Assembly (NCBI GenBank): GCA_044224515.1
Contig: JBGAKH010000002.1
Coordinates: 186,001 to 250,000 of the forward strand
Direction: 5' to 3'
Origin: JBBATK01 sp044224515
GTDB lineage: Bacteria; Bacteroidota; Ignavibacteria; Kapaibacteriales; NICIL-2
DNA: 64,000 bases
The position numbers were made by a program, and so were the translations under genes. The notes under the pieces were generated by a model. It was not told the DNA's origin. It saw only the letters and a program-made list of their open reading frames with translations, and did no database searches. Below are positions 29,601 to 37,980 of the stretch, one piece after another; within the stretch, counting starts at the first letter, position 1; each line of letters opens with the position of its first letter.

Positions 29601-30885
29601 GCGCGCTAGGATACAACGCTACAAGAGTTTTTTGCGGTACAGTTCGTGATTGATATCCGGCAGAGGCTCCAACCCATTGCCAGTAACACATGTTGCTCTG
29701 CAGATTGAGATTGCCAAACTGATAGGTCGTATCCGTTGCCGTATAGCGTACCGTCAACACACGAGTAGTACCGGAGTCTATAACAAAAGGTGGAGAACTT
29801 CCACCCCAGTTAATCACTTGAAAGTGAGCATTGGTAAACGAACCGGCATCTATGGTGATTGCTGCGTTATAGGCATACAATGTCAGGGTTTTATCAACGT
29901 AGGTTCCAGGGGTGACAGCACCGTACGTGAGGGAATAAGGAGACTGCGAGACGTAGGGAATCTTTGATTGCGGCATCAAGTAGTATTGTCCGACGGCCGG
30001 CATTCCCATGGACGGCACTGCAATACTGACATATCTCCAATTCACATAACAATAGCGATCGGCCCACCAATGAAGAGTACAGGGAGGAATTCCTTGCGCA
30101 TGCACATAGGCAGCACGAAGTGCTGCTTTAAGCATAACCTCTGTGCCCATTGATTCACGATTTAAATCACCCTGTTCTATACCACCGGTTTGCACAGCCA
30201 TGTCATAGAGTATCTGTGGTGCTTGAAGGTGATAGGAGATGGTGTAAATCGTGATGTTATAGAGTCGAGCGAAATTGACGATGGAATCAAGTTTGCCACC
30301 GCCATCACCATCGGTTACCAAAATCACAACGCGCTTATATTGTCCACGTGTTGCGACATTTAATGCTCCCGTCGGCGCAGCCAATAAAGCGTTATTATAA
30401 TCCGTTGCGCCTTGAGGTTGTAGGGTTCCAACCGCTTGTAGTAGTGCAGAGCGACTCGTGGTAAAATCCTGATTAATGTAACTCAGGTGATCAAACGATG
30501 TCAGCGCAACTTCGTTTTGCGTTGTATCGATCATCGAAATAAGCTGCGATGCTGCGTTTCGTACGGTGGACATGCGGCTCGGACTATCTTGACTCATGGA
30601 GCCCGAAACATCTAAGCACAAGACAACGGATAATTTTTGAGCAGTGGCGGAGGGAGGACAACTCACGGACGTGACTTGCATTGACGTTGAACCATTGTTC
30701 ACGACAAAGTCACTCGTTTGAAAATTCCTAATTAATCTGTTTTGCGCATCAAAAGCATAAAAATCACAGCTGTGATCCTGAAATGCATTTACCGTGTAGG
30801 AAATTGGCGCAAGGCTCTGCGTCCACAAGTTCGTGGAACACATAAAGATAGCCAGGAGACCCAGAATTCGTCGCGACAGGGACAT
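23611..30885 (-). CDS. Giant T9SS surface protein: VWA, WD40-like propellers, Hydin-type repeats, cohesin-like domain
   Basis: A 2424-residue exported protein. ATG 30885 starts a signal peptide (MSLSRRILGLLAIFMCSTNLWTQ). Approximate order: a VWA domain (85-270) with intact MIDAS DVSGSMS (92-98) and later VTDGDGGG; a beta-sandwich region (300-500); WD40-like repeats (505-1125) with blades such as VVWYVGSG, VVWDPST and ALWNVLSG; a long array of ASPM/SPD-2/Hydin-type Ig-like repeats (~1140-2185) rich in INNTGTG, VRNSGLD and VKNTGGD turns; a cohesin-like domain (~2205-2320; YPLYIHDV... LQWNTTLLSLRSV); and a T9SS type A sorting domain (~2340-2424; VYPNPADGN... GVYQVIL). It is likely surface-anchored and could mediate adhesion or protein assembly. 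It is co-translated with the OmpA-family gene 21395-23614. The function is inferred from architecture only. Confidence 0.9.
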   Translation of the reverse strand: MSLSRRILGLLAIFMCSTNLWTQSLAPISYTVNAFQDHSCDFYAFDAQNRLIRNFQTSDFVVNNGSTSMQVTSVSCPPSATAQKLSVVLCLDVSGSMSQDSPSRMSTVRNAASQLISMIDTTQNEVALTSFDHLSYINQDFTTSRSALLQAVGTLQPQGATDYNNALLAAPTGALNVATRGQYKRVVILVTDGDGGGKLDSIVNFARLYNITIYTISYHLQAPQILYDMAVQTGGIEQGDLNRESMGTEVMLKAALRAAYVHAQGIPPCTLHWWADRYCYVNWRYVSIAVPSMGMPAVGQYYLMPQSKIPYVSQSPYSLTYGAVTPGTYVDKTLTLYAYNAAITIDAGSFTNAHFQVINWGGSSPPFVIDSGTTRVLTVRYTATDTTYQFGNLNLQSNMCYWQWVGASAGYQSRTVPQKTLVALYPSAPDNYNSCYYTYFRWDGVAAGDSVRVEWSYDDAKTWTMLVDNFSGNFEQWFRTPPRTGSNNRIRISHLKFQNDRTQFLKLGHAGQMKQVVYNPQNNNQAVACLNPDNSYLSTRKAYVLSLQSGDTLATLNPGSGRVVSAVAWTPDGSYILTLSNGSPGAYIQIWNASTYALVRTIVDLTTTFTCMSLNAAGSRIAVGVNSLNNAIRIYDFSNGSLISTLVYHSSPVSALAFSADGTRLASGDVGSRTVVWYVGSGTRITNLDPSKITAVSSVSFNPTSIDQVLVSYLGGYSRIFSTSSSSELKNFSGSIGAHYYACFNASGTRVLSCGETAVGVPDAYRGAVVVWDPSTASQIFSFDGSGRLNQHAWRSMSAQFSSDGSHILTASGFGGVNQWTSSGTHEKQLLLRNAARGAVVSGCFFNNDQNVATMGEDGSVYVHDVATRDTLKCFYDLAATASKVNQLRVSPNGIYLAALSTDNSMALWNVLSGQLITRISSAGYGPAFSGNSQYVAVVADNTVRVFATATGALIRTLTINNFVAGRDLVYGYNDNSLLVAGLASATNMSVVSISTASWTETMRFTDTYGFGGECSKISYAPGAKYTTIYHQATNRSFILDSTLSLLGSISDNVQAICPNAGYVVGPMITNNQARLWRTSDRAVIRTVNPHQGYAVSQIALSENSSRALICSHDGNAWLWDCLASPIQMDTTKTPFVIGTSQLIKKDTINFGKVLNNGARDSVINQIIMNIGSSWDYIYSVTIEGYNKDEFRIVKKNTGLYLYPGQSLSYELGFIPRTKVVGIKQVTMTVVTLCDTLRFVLIGESVNPPTNNLIEQIDFGKVEITTKKDTTVTATIKNVTSSALTITNTRILGPDTVQFSIVSGGGSFVLQPNETRVITLRFAPTRIALTSARLAFYHAFLGSPATILLAGEGIGIPRIASAQKDYAMLSPICSALNPIDTVIRINNTGTGVMQIDSVRIIGSDSIYFKVVSVFPDTISAASFKNIRVQYLPQFSGSRAATLRVYSNAQNTPKGVLDVGLTAKRDTVIWFFPTQTLDFLNVRPFTSVDGFLTIVNRGSVGMYLPTPVKLGKFTIMSIAPNPIPSGQSARIFVNFNNGDTSMVYDTLYTVRDTCGGEVSARLRAFTQSPKATVYILSNLDIQSRTCQSQFDTTIIITNVGMMPLSIKDLRIINDSLQQFSIVRKPASTIDPDALDSIVIRYTPKELNSTGASLVIESNAQNTTNGQTLIPLSAHWNYTAFRFDTAAQEFIDIAPNTAATLSDTLVNTGSAEIQWTVPQQRGLFSLVSVVPNPTPAGASAIYTLRFAGAPSGTSVYDTLNVQDQCAKAQPLRIHAQVQSLRPRISLTPPKTFAVPCTPKRDTSVVVRNSGLDTLRIDSVAFSQSALLSMSLITPLPRIVLPGAVDTLRIRCDASGSGATSQSIPSTISIYSNSEKDSILVLSLSVEVQRADMRFASTVLSFPTLREWRKTTQQIVVYNTGSLPLRIATPVTRNKFSLDSLSKNPVPVGDSAIAYVRFAGDSAGVYRDTITVFDSCATAHRLAVVIEVMKIVPAHLQSITELSAHEQCYPSLDTTVVVKNTGGDNLLVSRMFLRGAQANEFTIVNDSSFELEPSAQHLVLLRHLSHSYTGMRSAELVLISNTDSSTNAERSIALKVLKDSVDMIWKDNPFFYGIVNRSQQYSATMVIVNDGSLEQVVPTPIRGQYFTIDSISPNPLPLYTQGVAYMHFDAPDSSGWIRETLSYRDNCGRENPVELSANLRAEISVYALDTTVQIGQVFEYPLYIHDVRGAKLAGISTMSAQLQWNTTLLSLRSVRHGSLLSSVEDGPTRTVSIESQAIDAQDSILAILELQAALGNDVQTAMHFSNVVANGGSATLSSKDAKISISGQCTDGGTRLFDRAKAIALRSVYPNPADGNITVDLSTPERAAVRIEVVDAMGRVAQVLYEGMPPAAEWQYKASCATIPSGVYQVILHTATEMKTQRLEIVR

Positions 30886-31059
30886 GTGACTCCGCAGATT
30901 AGGAGAAATTCCACACCGAATTGTCATAAACTACAAAATCTGTTCATAGAATGGATACGTAGATCTACGCAGGCAAGAGAGCTCTCTATCTCCAATAGAA
31001 GTCATTTTCTTTGGGAGCGACTGTGGAGAGCTTCCCGAGTACATGCTATCGGCCACCCG

Positions 31060-31067
31060 TATTTTTG
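31060..31067 (+). promoter_or_regulatory. Candidate Bacteroidetes-type -7 element upstream of rarA
   Basis: TATTTTTG matches TAnnTTTG and lies 33 bases before the rarA ATG. No convincing -33 TTTG is visible at the expected distance, so this is tentative. Confidence 0.3.
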
Positions 31068-31099
31068 AGCGCACTGTCTCAGATTAGCACAAATGACCC

Positions 31100-32458
31100 A
31101 TGAACAGCCTTTTCGACGATGAATTTGCAGCGCATTCTGCAGCAGCGGAGGACCCACGAATGCGACCTTTGGCAGACCGGATGCGTCCCAAAAGTCTGGC
31201 CGAAGTGCTAGGTCAGGAGCATTTACTGTCAGAAAACGGCCCTTTGCACCGATTTCAAGTTCAAGGACGCTTTCCATCTATCATCTTTTGGGGTCCACCC
31301 GGTGTTGGAAAAACCACGTTGGCTATGTTGATGAGTCGCGAAGCAGGATACACCTTTGTCCAGCTCTCGGCAATCGAGTCCGGCGTCAAGGACTTACGAG
31401 AGGTCATAGCCACTGCGACCAGGTTGAAGCAAAAGGGCGGACGTACTCTCTTATTCATCGATGAAATTCATCGCTTTAACAAGAATCAACAGGATGCTCT
31501 ACTCCATGCCGTAGAAAAGGGAGTTGTGACGCTCATAGGAGCGACCACCGAGAATCCCTCGTTTGAAGTCAACGCAGCGCTGCTGTCACGCTGTCAAGTC
31601 TATCGCCTGCGTGCACTTAGTGACGACGACATACGACGTGTTCTTGAACATGCATTGGCAAGCGACCCAATTCTACTAGACTCGGGTGTTTCTGTTCAGG
31701 ATTGGGATGCTCTGCTAACTATAAGCGGCGGTGACGCGCGAACTGCTCTGAACGCCTTGGAATTGGCGGCACATGTCGCGGAAGAAATAGATGCAAAGCG
31801 TGTTGTCACTCGCGCGGTGATTGAAAACGCCTTGCAGCAGAAGACGGCTCAGTATGATAAAAAAGGAGAGTCACACTACGACACCATTTCAGCTTTTATA
31901 AAGTCCATGCGTGGCTCTGATCCGGATGCTGCTCTGTTTTGGCTTGCCAAAATGATTGACGCCGGTGAAGACGCGCGCTTCATTGCACGAAGAATGGTCA
32001 TCTTCGCATCGGAGGATATTGGGAATGCCGACCCTTCTGCTCTACCCTTGGCCGTGGCTGTGTTTCAGGCAGTGGAGCTTATCGGTATGCCCGAAGCACG
32101 CATCAATCTGGCGCATGGTGTGAGCTATCTGGCGTCGACGCATAAGTCCAATGCCGCCTATCGCGGTATCGACATCGCCTTAGAGAAGATTCGCGGTGGC
32201 ATCAGTATGAGTGTGCCCCTCCACCTGCGCAATGCACCAACGCGCTTGATGAAACAGGAAGGATACGGTCAGGAGTACCGCTATCCACATAGCTATACGG
32301 AACACTTTGTACGCGAACACTACTTCCCGTCAGACTTACAGCCACTCAGCTTCTATCAACCTACACGTATTGGTGCGGAAGCAGCATTGCAAGAACGACT
32401 GCAACGACTGTGGGGCAGCAGATTTCTCAGTGAAGAAACAGATCCCAATCAAGACTAA
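31100..32458 (+). CDS. rarA: Replication-associated recombination protein A (RarA/MgsA), AAA+ ATPase
   Basis: A 452-residue clamp-loader-like ATPase acting at stalled replication forks. The N-terminal segment RPKSLAEVLGQEHLL is typical. Walker A is GPPGVGKTT (~66-74), Walker B LLFIDEIHRFNKNQQDALL (~112-130), sensor 1 IGATTENPSFEVN, and arginine finger LLSRC. The C-terminal tetramerisation region contains YDTISAFIKSMRGSDPDAALFWLAKM and the late signature RYPHSYTEHFVREHYFP. Length and motifs are standard. The start ATG 31100 is preceded by a candidate -7 element (31060). Confidence 0.97.
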   Translation: MNSLFDDEFAAHSAAAEDPRMRPLADRMRPKSLAEVLGQEHLLSENGPLHRFQVQGRFPSIIFWGPPGVGKTTLAMLMSREAGYTFVQLSAIESGVKDLREVIATATRLKQKGGRTLLFIDEIHRFNKNQQDALLHAVEKGVVTLIGATTENPSFEVNAALLSRCQVYRLRALSDDDIRRVLEHALASDPILLDSGVSVQDWDALLTISGGDARTALNALELAAHVAEEIDAKRVVTRAVIENALQQKTAQYDKKGESHYDTISAFIKSMRGSDPDAALFWLAKMIDAGEDARFIARRMVIFASEDIGNADPSALPLAVAVFQAVELIGMPEARINLAHGVSYLASTHKSNAAYRGIDIALEKIRGGISMSVPLHLRNAPTRLMKQEGYGQEYRYPHSYTEHFVREHYFPSDLQPLSFYQPTRIGAEAALQERLQRLWGSRFLSEETDPNQD

Positions 32459-32631
32459 CATTCCCGGACTCGCTCCGGAGGCATGATGAGCAAGTATGAG
32501 TATCGGACGTAGATCTTCACACCATTCTCGTTGTTCTACGACCGGCTGTTATGCATAAAACACGGTCGGGTCAGCGCAGGCAATGATGCCTGACGAAATA
32601 ATGGGTGACTCCGGAACTGATGTCCGGCGCA

Positions 32632-33084
32632 TTACACGCCGAATTGCTGCATGTGATGATCAAAATGCTTATAGAACAACGTGTTCCATTCTTGGGTACT
32701 CAGTGGACCAAAGGATAGCGACTCGCGGCCGCTAAATGAGCTCTCGCCATCCTGCTGTACTCGCTGCATGAAATCGATGAGACGTTTCTTTTCGTTTTCA
32801 AAATCACGGTGACCGGAGATTTTAAAGGCGGGTGCTGTGGCTATATTCTTTTTATAGGGCTTGGGTCCGACAACAGCTTCTTTTACAAACATCTTGACTA
32901 AGAAACGAGCCACCGGGTTGGGTTTCGGGTGCTTGTCCGTGTAGACCATTTCATAACTAACGCAGACGTGCGCCAGCATTTGATCGACCGTCATTTTACC
33001 CCACAGAGCTTTTGTGTCCGGCTTGAGTTTATTGACACGAGCTATAGCTTCTTCAACATCTGCTTTAGAAAAAACGGATTTCAT
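32632..33084 (-). CDS. DUF1569/DinB-like protein
   Basis: A 150-residue helical protein. ATG 33084 is used because the family starts with a short helix before ARVNKLKPDTKALWGKMTVDQMLAHVCVSYEM, where the conserved WGKM...H pattern is the DUF1569 hallmark. The region VGPKPYKKNIATAPAFKISG and the final SFGPLSTQEWNTLFYKHFDHHMQQFGV complete the family pattern, including the HFDHHMQQF end. DinB-superfamily four-helix bundles often carry a three-histidine metal site and can act in thiol-dependent detoxification; the actual activity is unknown. It stands alone, convergent with rarA. Confidence 0.85.
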   Translation of the reverse strand: MKSVFSKADVEEAIARVNKLKPDTKALWGKMTVDQMLAHVCVSYEMVYTDKHPKPNPVARFLVKMFVKEAVVGPKPYKKNIATAPAFKISGHRDFENEKKRLIDFMQRVQQDGESSFSGRESLSFGPLSTQEWNTLFYKHFDHHMQQFGV

Positions 33085-33284
33085 GGAAATACTGTTTGAG
33101 TGAAACAAGAGATTCATTGCAAAATACCTGTTTTACTGACCGAACCTAGCTCTACACCGGCAAGTTTCCCACCACCGCTCATTCTACCTCGTATTGGACT
33201 GCTCTTAGCTATTTTTAGTATCAATTCAGTTCCGCACATCACCTCGGTGTACAACAGCTTTTGTCACGACGGATACTACTACCG

Positions 33285-36200
33285 ATGCTGCTTAAGACAG
33301 ATCATCTGCACAACATAGTGCATGCCAACGAGCGCAGAGACAACGAGCAGACCGTTGCGCTGTTGAGTCTCAAGCGGAGTTGGTCCATCGCGCTCAGCTT
33401 GACCCTTTTCTTTGTCCTTCTCCTACCACTTCAAGCCACTCAGCGCTTAGACAGCACAAACATTGGGAGCATTGATATTGTTCACGCGGAGCAAGTAGCC
33501 GGACATTTCGCTCTCGACAAATCCCTATCGAACTCGGCGTTAACCATAGCCTTGAACGACTACGACCGTGGCCTATGCATTGAGGCAGGACATACCGTTC
33601 GTATCTACGTCGACAGTCGATGCGTGTCACTGCAAGCATTCATCGGTATAGACAACAGTATAGTGCCACACATAGACAGTTGTGAATTCATCGTTGTGGG
33701 CGATGTGGATACGCTTTGGCGAAGTCCGAAGCTCATTACGGGTCGTTTAGCAACGTATATGAACGTTGACATAACAGGAAGGAAGTCGCTCTTTCTGATC
33801 ACCCGATCACTGTCTAGTTCTAAAAACGTTGTTCCGATCGACTTTGCAGGACTGCAAATAGTTCGCTCGTTTAACGCTGCTCACGTCACGCCACTGGCTG
33901 ATACCGTTACGTTCGACAGTACTGCCGTGCTAAGTTCAGCCCAAGATTTTGCTACACTGCGATACAATCGATCCACGGATGCCAACACCCTACGCGTCGC
34001 TGCAAAAAGCTACGATAGTGGATTGGGAACACACGCAGGGAGTGAAATCGAAGTAGCACTGGCTCCGCATTGTCGTGAATTCCGAGTGGATGTTGGAGCA
34101 GACGACGAAACGCTGCCGAACAAAGCTTCCATACGATTTTCTGTACTGCACGAGACTGATACACTCTGGAAAAGCGGCCTGATGAGCACAACGAATGCCG
34201 CGCGCTTATGTCGTCTTGATGTTGCAAACTACAAGACACTGCGATTGTGCGTTGACGATGGCGGAGATGGCACCGCTTTCGATCACGCGGACTGGCTACA
34301 CCCGCAGTTCTTATGCGACCGACTCCTTCCCGCTGCCTTCGATACGATACTCATCGACAAAACGCTGATTAGTTACGAACAGGTCTTGTACGATTCGGTG
34401 AAGGTCAACGCCTCGTATCTGGGCCTACCCATGATCATCGCGAACACAACGTATGCTCATGGTTTGGGACACCATGCTTGGGCTAACATCGGTATATCCT
34501 ATCGTCCAAATTGGTTAACCTTTATGGCCGACGTCGGTGTCGATGCACGCTCATTGCCTGAGAAGGGAAGTGTCGAGTTCTTTGTTATTGCCAACTATCG
34601 CGACACATTGTGGCGCAGCGGCATCATGCGTTCAGGCGAAGAAGCCAAGCACTGCGAAGTATCCCTCAACGGGGTATATCAACTTCAACTTGCTACCAAC
34701 AACGGCGGAGACAATATCTCCTACGATCATTGCGATTGGGCTAACGCAAGCATTATCGTGGATCAAAGCGTCAGCTATGACAAGTACGAGTTTCCTATCC
34801 AAAGTATTCCATGTATAGATATGGTTATCGAGGAGGTGCTAGACTACTTGCCCCGCATCAACCGATCTTTTGGAAATCTTCCTATTCGCATCGGCAGCCG
34901 ACAGTTCAGTAGCGGAGTTGGCCTCCATGCGAAAACAACCGTGCCTCTCTGGTTGAATGGCCATGCACGACGACTACACTTTCTAGCAGGAGCCGACCGG
35001 TCCGGTCTCACTGTCGGATTTGGCATCGGAAGCGTGCGCGTGCGAGTTCTGGGCGACGGCGATATTCTTTGGCAAAGCAGTGTCATGAAGACAGGCGACG
35101 AGGCGCAAGTATGCGACATCGATGTATCGAACATTCACTACCTGGAAATCATTGCCGACGACGGCGACAATGGTGTCAGCTTCGACCATTGCTCTTTGGC
35201 CGATGGCTACTTCACGATGCAGTATCCCTTTGCTCCGGTTCAGTACAAAGCCGCAGCCGCTCCATTCGTTATTCGCACGCCGGAGGATAGTACGCCGCAC
35301 ATCAACGGACCAACAATGGTAGGCACTCAACCCGGTCGAGAACTGCTGTATCACATTCCTATCAGCGGGGCACGTCCTATGGATATTAGCATATCCGACA
35401 TTCCCGATGGATTGGTTTACGATACTGCCTCCCACAGTTTGCGCGGCACCCTCAATCAACGCGGTACCTACACTGTCACTGTTGAGGCACATAATCTCCA
35501 CGGACAAGATCTTCGCCGGATTGGCATACGAGTAGGTGATACTATTGCTCTTAGTCCACCAATGGGGTGGAACAGTTGGTTGGTTAGCCACGTGGACATT
35601 GACGAAAACAACCTTCTCGAACAATTGCGTGCGTACCGCAGTCTCCCGCTGCGTGATTACGGATACAATTACTTCAACATCGACGATGCATGGCAGGGAC
35701 AGCGCAATGCAAAGGGCGAGATCGGATGGGATACGACGAAGTTTCCGCATGGACTCAAGAGTCTCATCGACAGCGTCCACGCGTCGGGCTTCTTGGCAGG
35801 GCTCTATACTTCGCCGGGCGTCATTACTTGTGCCGAACTTCCGGGCAGTTACAATCACGAAGAACAGGACGTTGAAAGTTATTGTCGCTGGGGTGTTGAT
35901 GCCTTAAAGAGTGACTGGTGCGCCACTAATGAGCTCTTGGATCCCAAGCAAAACATCTCTGCACAGATGAAGGCTTTGCATAAGCGTATGTCGGACGCCA
36001 TTCGCCGCAACTCTCGCAACATTCTCCTTATGCTCGATCATTATGATGTCAATGCAGTGTTGGAGTGGGGACAAGAAATTGGCGCAAACACGTGGAGAAC
36101 CGGCAACGATGGAATTGACACTTGGCGCAACATCAGCCTGGACAATGGATTCAAGAACTCGAATTTCGCGGCTTATGTGGGCAATGGGCATTGGAATGAC

Positions 36201-36983
36201 TATGACGTCTTAACGGTTGGAAATTTTTACGTCAATGCTTCCGGACACAAACACACCCGACTGTCGGCGGCGGAGCAGTACACACAAATGACCTTATGGT
36301 GCATTGGAAAGAGTTTATTGCTAATGAGCTGTGATCTGAGTACTATGGACCCTTTCACTTTGGCACTCTTGTGCAATCGTGAGGTTCTAGCCATCCATCA
36401 GGACCTGAATCCGACAGCGGGTAGACTTGTTGCACGCAACAGTCTGTATCAAGATGTATGGGCGAACAGAATGAGTGATTCCTCCATTGCGGTCGCACTC
36501 TTTAATCGCGATAATTACGCCACAAAAAACGTGATCGTGCGGTGGGAAGACCTCGGTTTAAACGCGACTACAAAGGTTCGAGTACGAGATTGCTGGAGGT
36601 ACAAAGATCTCGGTGTCTTTGTTGGAGCAATTGAGTTGCCGGTTGGTAGACATGACACCGAGTTATTGCGCTTTTATCCTGAGAATCATGTCGGAGTTGT
36701 TCCGGAGAATGATCCAACGATTGCACTGCGTATTGTACCGCAACCTGTAGTAGAGAGTCCCATCCGCGTCCACTTGACCACGCCCTTCCCGGTTTCTCTT
36801 CGCTTCGACCTGTTTAACCAGCTTGGCGAGAAAGTCTACCAAACTGAGTCCATGCGCTACGAGGTAGGTGATTTTGACTTAGTAGTTCCTACAACACTTG
36901 ATCTCAGCGCCGGACTTTACTCTCTACGCGCCACATGGTCCACAGGCACGCTATCTCTTCCCTTCATCTACCTACGTCGATAG
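33285..36983 (+). CDS. T9SS-sorted GH27 glycosidase (alpha-galactosidase family) with four NPCBM-like domains
   Basis: A 1232-residue exported enzyme. After a signal-like stretch (SIALSLTLFFVLLLPLQATQ, ~32-51), four tandem NPCBM-type carbohydrate-binding modules occupy ~56-195, 205-346, 349-499 and 506-649. Each has a D/Y-x-x-G-(L/I)-x-x-H-A-like segment (GLGTHAGSEI, GLGHHAWANI, GVGLHAKTTV) and a terminal DH(C/A)DW or FDHCSLAD strand; the first is degenerate. An Ig-like linker (~657-755) precedes the GH27 barrel (~756-1135) beginning PPMGWNSW. The nucleophile is probably D877 in LKSDWC and the acid/base D942 in WRTGNDGIDTW. A T9SS sorting domain ends the protein. Alpha-galactosidase or related alpha-GalNAcase/arabinopyranosidase activity is expected. 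The start is uncertain: ATG 33285 is used, an upstream TTG is possible. It is followed 13 bp later by a WYL regulator. Confidence 0.9.
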   Translation: MLLKTDHLHNIVHANERRDNEQTVALLSLKRSWSIALSLTLFFVLLLPLQATQRLDSTNIGSIDIVHAEQVAGHFALDKSLSNSALTIALNDYDRGLCIEAGHTVRIYVDSRCVSLQAFIGIDNSIVPHIDSCEFIVVGDVDTLWRSPKLITGRLATYMNVDITGRKSLFLITRSLSSSKNVVPIDFAGLQIVRSFNAAHVTPLADTVTFDSTAVLSSAQDFATLRYNRSTDANTLRVAAKSYDSGLGTHAGSEIEVALAPHCREFRVDVGADDETLPNKASIRFSVLHETDTLWKSGLMSTTNAARLCRLDVANYKTLRLCVDDGGDGTAFDHADWLHPQFLCDRLLPAAFDTILIDKTLISYEQVLYDSVKVNASYLGLPMIIANTTYAHGLGHHAWANIGISYRPNWLTFMADVGVDARSLPEKGSVEFFVIANYRDTLWRSGIMRSGEEAKHCEVSLNGVYQLQLATNNGGDNISYDHCDWANASIIVDQSVSYDKYEFPIQSIPCIDMVIEEVLDYLPRINRSFGNLPIRIGSRQFSSGVGLHAKTTVPLWLNGHARRLHFLAGADRSGLTVGFGIGSVRVRVLGDGDILWQSSVMKTGDEAQVCDIDVSNIHYLEIIADDGDNGVSFDHCSLADGYFTMQYPFAPVQYKAAAAPFVIRTPEDSTPHINGPTMVGTQPGRELLYHIPISGARPMDISISDIPDGLVYDTASHSLRGTLNQRGTYTVTVEAHNLHGQDLRRIGIRVGDTIALSPPMGWNSWLVSHVDIDENNLLEQLRAYRSLPLRDYGYNYFNIDDAWQGQRNAKGEIGWDTTKFPHGLKSLIDSVHASGFLAGLYTSPGVITCAELPGSYNHEEQDVESYCRWGVDALKSDWCATNELLDPKQNISAQMKALHKRMSDAIRRNSRNILLMLDHYDVNAVLEWGQEIGANTWRTGNDGIDTWRNISLDNGFKNSNFAAYVGNGHWNDYDVLTVGNFYVNASGHKHTRLSAAEQYTQMTLWCIGKSLLLMSCDLSTMDPFTLALLCNREVLAIHQDLNPTAGRLVARNSLYQDVWANRMSDSSIAVALFNRDNYATKNVIVRWEDLGLNATTKVRVRDCWRYKDLGVFVGAIELPVGRHDTELLRFYPENHVGVVPENDPTIALRIVPQPVVESPIRVHLTTPFPVSLRFDLFNQLGEKVYQTESMRYEVGDFDLVVPTTLDLSAGLYSLRATWSTGTLSLPFIYLRR

Positions 36984-36996
36984 CCGGCGATCCACA

Positions 36997-37980
36997 ATGC
37001 TCAAACTCGATCGCTTACTTTCTATAGTCTTGATGTTGCATTCCAAGCGATTGCTGCGAGCAACCGATTTGTCAGCCCATTTCGGGGTGAGTTTGCGGAC
37101 GATTTACAGAGACATCAACACCTTGTGTGAAGCGGGCGTGCCTATTGCCGCCGAAGCAGGAGTTGGTTACTCCCTTGTAAAAGGATACAGTCTTCCGCCG
37201 GTCATGTTCTCAAACGAGGAAGCAACTGCTCTACTCATTGCTACCGAGTTTCTAAAGAAGATGTCACCGAACATCGATCTACGAAATCACAGTGCATCCG
37301 CTGTGGCAAAAATCACCTCCATCCTGCCGGATGATCTGAAAGAGCGCATTCATGATTTGCAGAATACGACTGCGGTTTTGAGTTCTCGTGCAGCAGATCC
37401 GCAGCATATAGCTGTGCCGACGGTGTTTAGCGATCTGCAACGTGCCATCGCGGAGCGTCGGCTTGTGCAAGTGCAGTATATCAGCGCTCAAGAGAAGCAG
37501 AGCTCACGAAGCATCGAGCCACTCGGCATGGTCTATTACGGGAACTCGTGGCATTGCATCGCCTATTGTCGGCTGCGACAAGACATGCGAGATTTTCGCT
37601 CAGACCGAATCGCCGCTCTCGAAATCAGCGACGAGCGCTTTAATGCTCGTCCCGGATTCAACATTCTGGAGTTCCTTCGCGAGCAATACTCCTCAGAATC
37701 GCCTATCACGGTGCGTGTGTTGTTTGAGAGGTCGACCGCACGGTACGTTAGCAACCGACATTACTACGGATTTGTGAGCGAAGTCAAACGCGAGGAGGGA
37801 GTCGAAATGACGTTCTTGAGCCCAAGTCTGCACTACATCGGACGCTGGCTCTTTAGCTTTGCCGACCGCGTAGAAATCCTTGAACCCGCGGAACTCAAAG
37901 ACATCTTTCGACGCTTTGCACAAGGTGTACTCAACAAGCTCAACGAAGAATTACTCGAAGAATCCACGAAGTCTTCCTAG
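36997..37980 (+). CDS. HTH/WYL-domain transcriptional regulator (YafY type)
   Basis: A 327-residue regulator. ATG 36997, 13 bases after the GH27 stop, begins directly with the winged helix: LDRLLSIVLMLHSKRLLRATDLSAHFGVSLRTIYRDINTLCEAGVPI (YafY/DeoR-like HTH, residues 3-50). A WYL domain follows (~150-235) in which the usual WYL triad is replaced by WHCIAYCR, with a preceding IEPLGMVYYGNSW and DFRSDRI; a WCX-type C-terminal domain ends the protein. WYL domains bind ligands, often oligonucleotides or sugars-related signals. Being directly downstream of the glycosidase, it might regulate that gene; inference only. Confidence 0.92.
   Translation: MLKLDRLLSIVLMLHSKRLLRATDLSAHFGVSLRTIYRDINTLCEAGVPIAAEAGVGYSLVKGYSLPPVMFSNEEATALLIATEFLKKMSPNIDLRNHSASAVAKITSILPDDLKERIHDLQNTTAVLSSRAADPQHIAVPTVFSDLQRAIAERRLVQVQYISAQEKQSSRSIEPLGMVYYGNSWHCIAYCRLRQDMRDFRSDRIAALEISDERFNARPGFNILEFLREQYSSESPITVRVLFERSTARYVSNRHYYGFVSEVKREEGVEMTFLSPSLHYIGRWLFSFADRVEILEPAELKDIFRRFAQGVLNKLNEELLEESTKSS

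Noticed and set aside
34983..35858. A 291-codon open frame on the minus strand inside the GH27 gene
   Set aside because: It is antisense to strongly conserved glycosidase and NPCBM coding sequence, has no family features and low-quality amino-acid composition.
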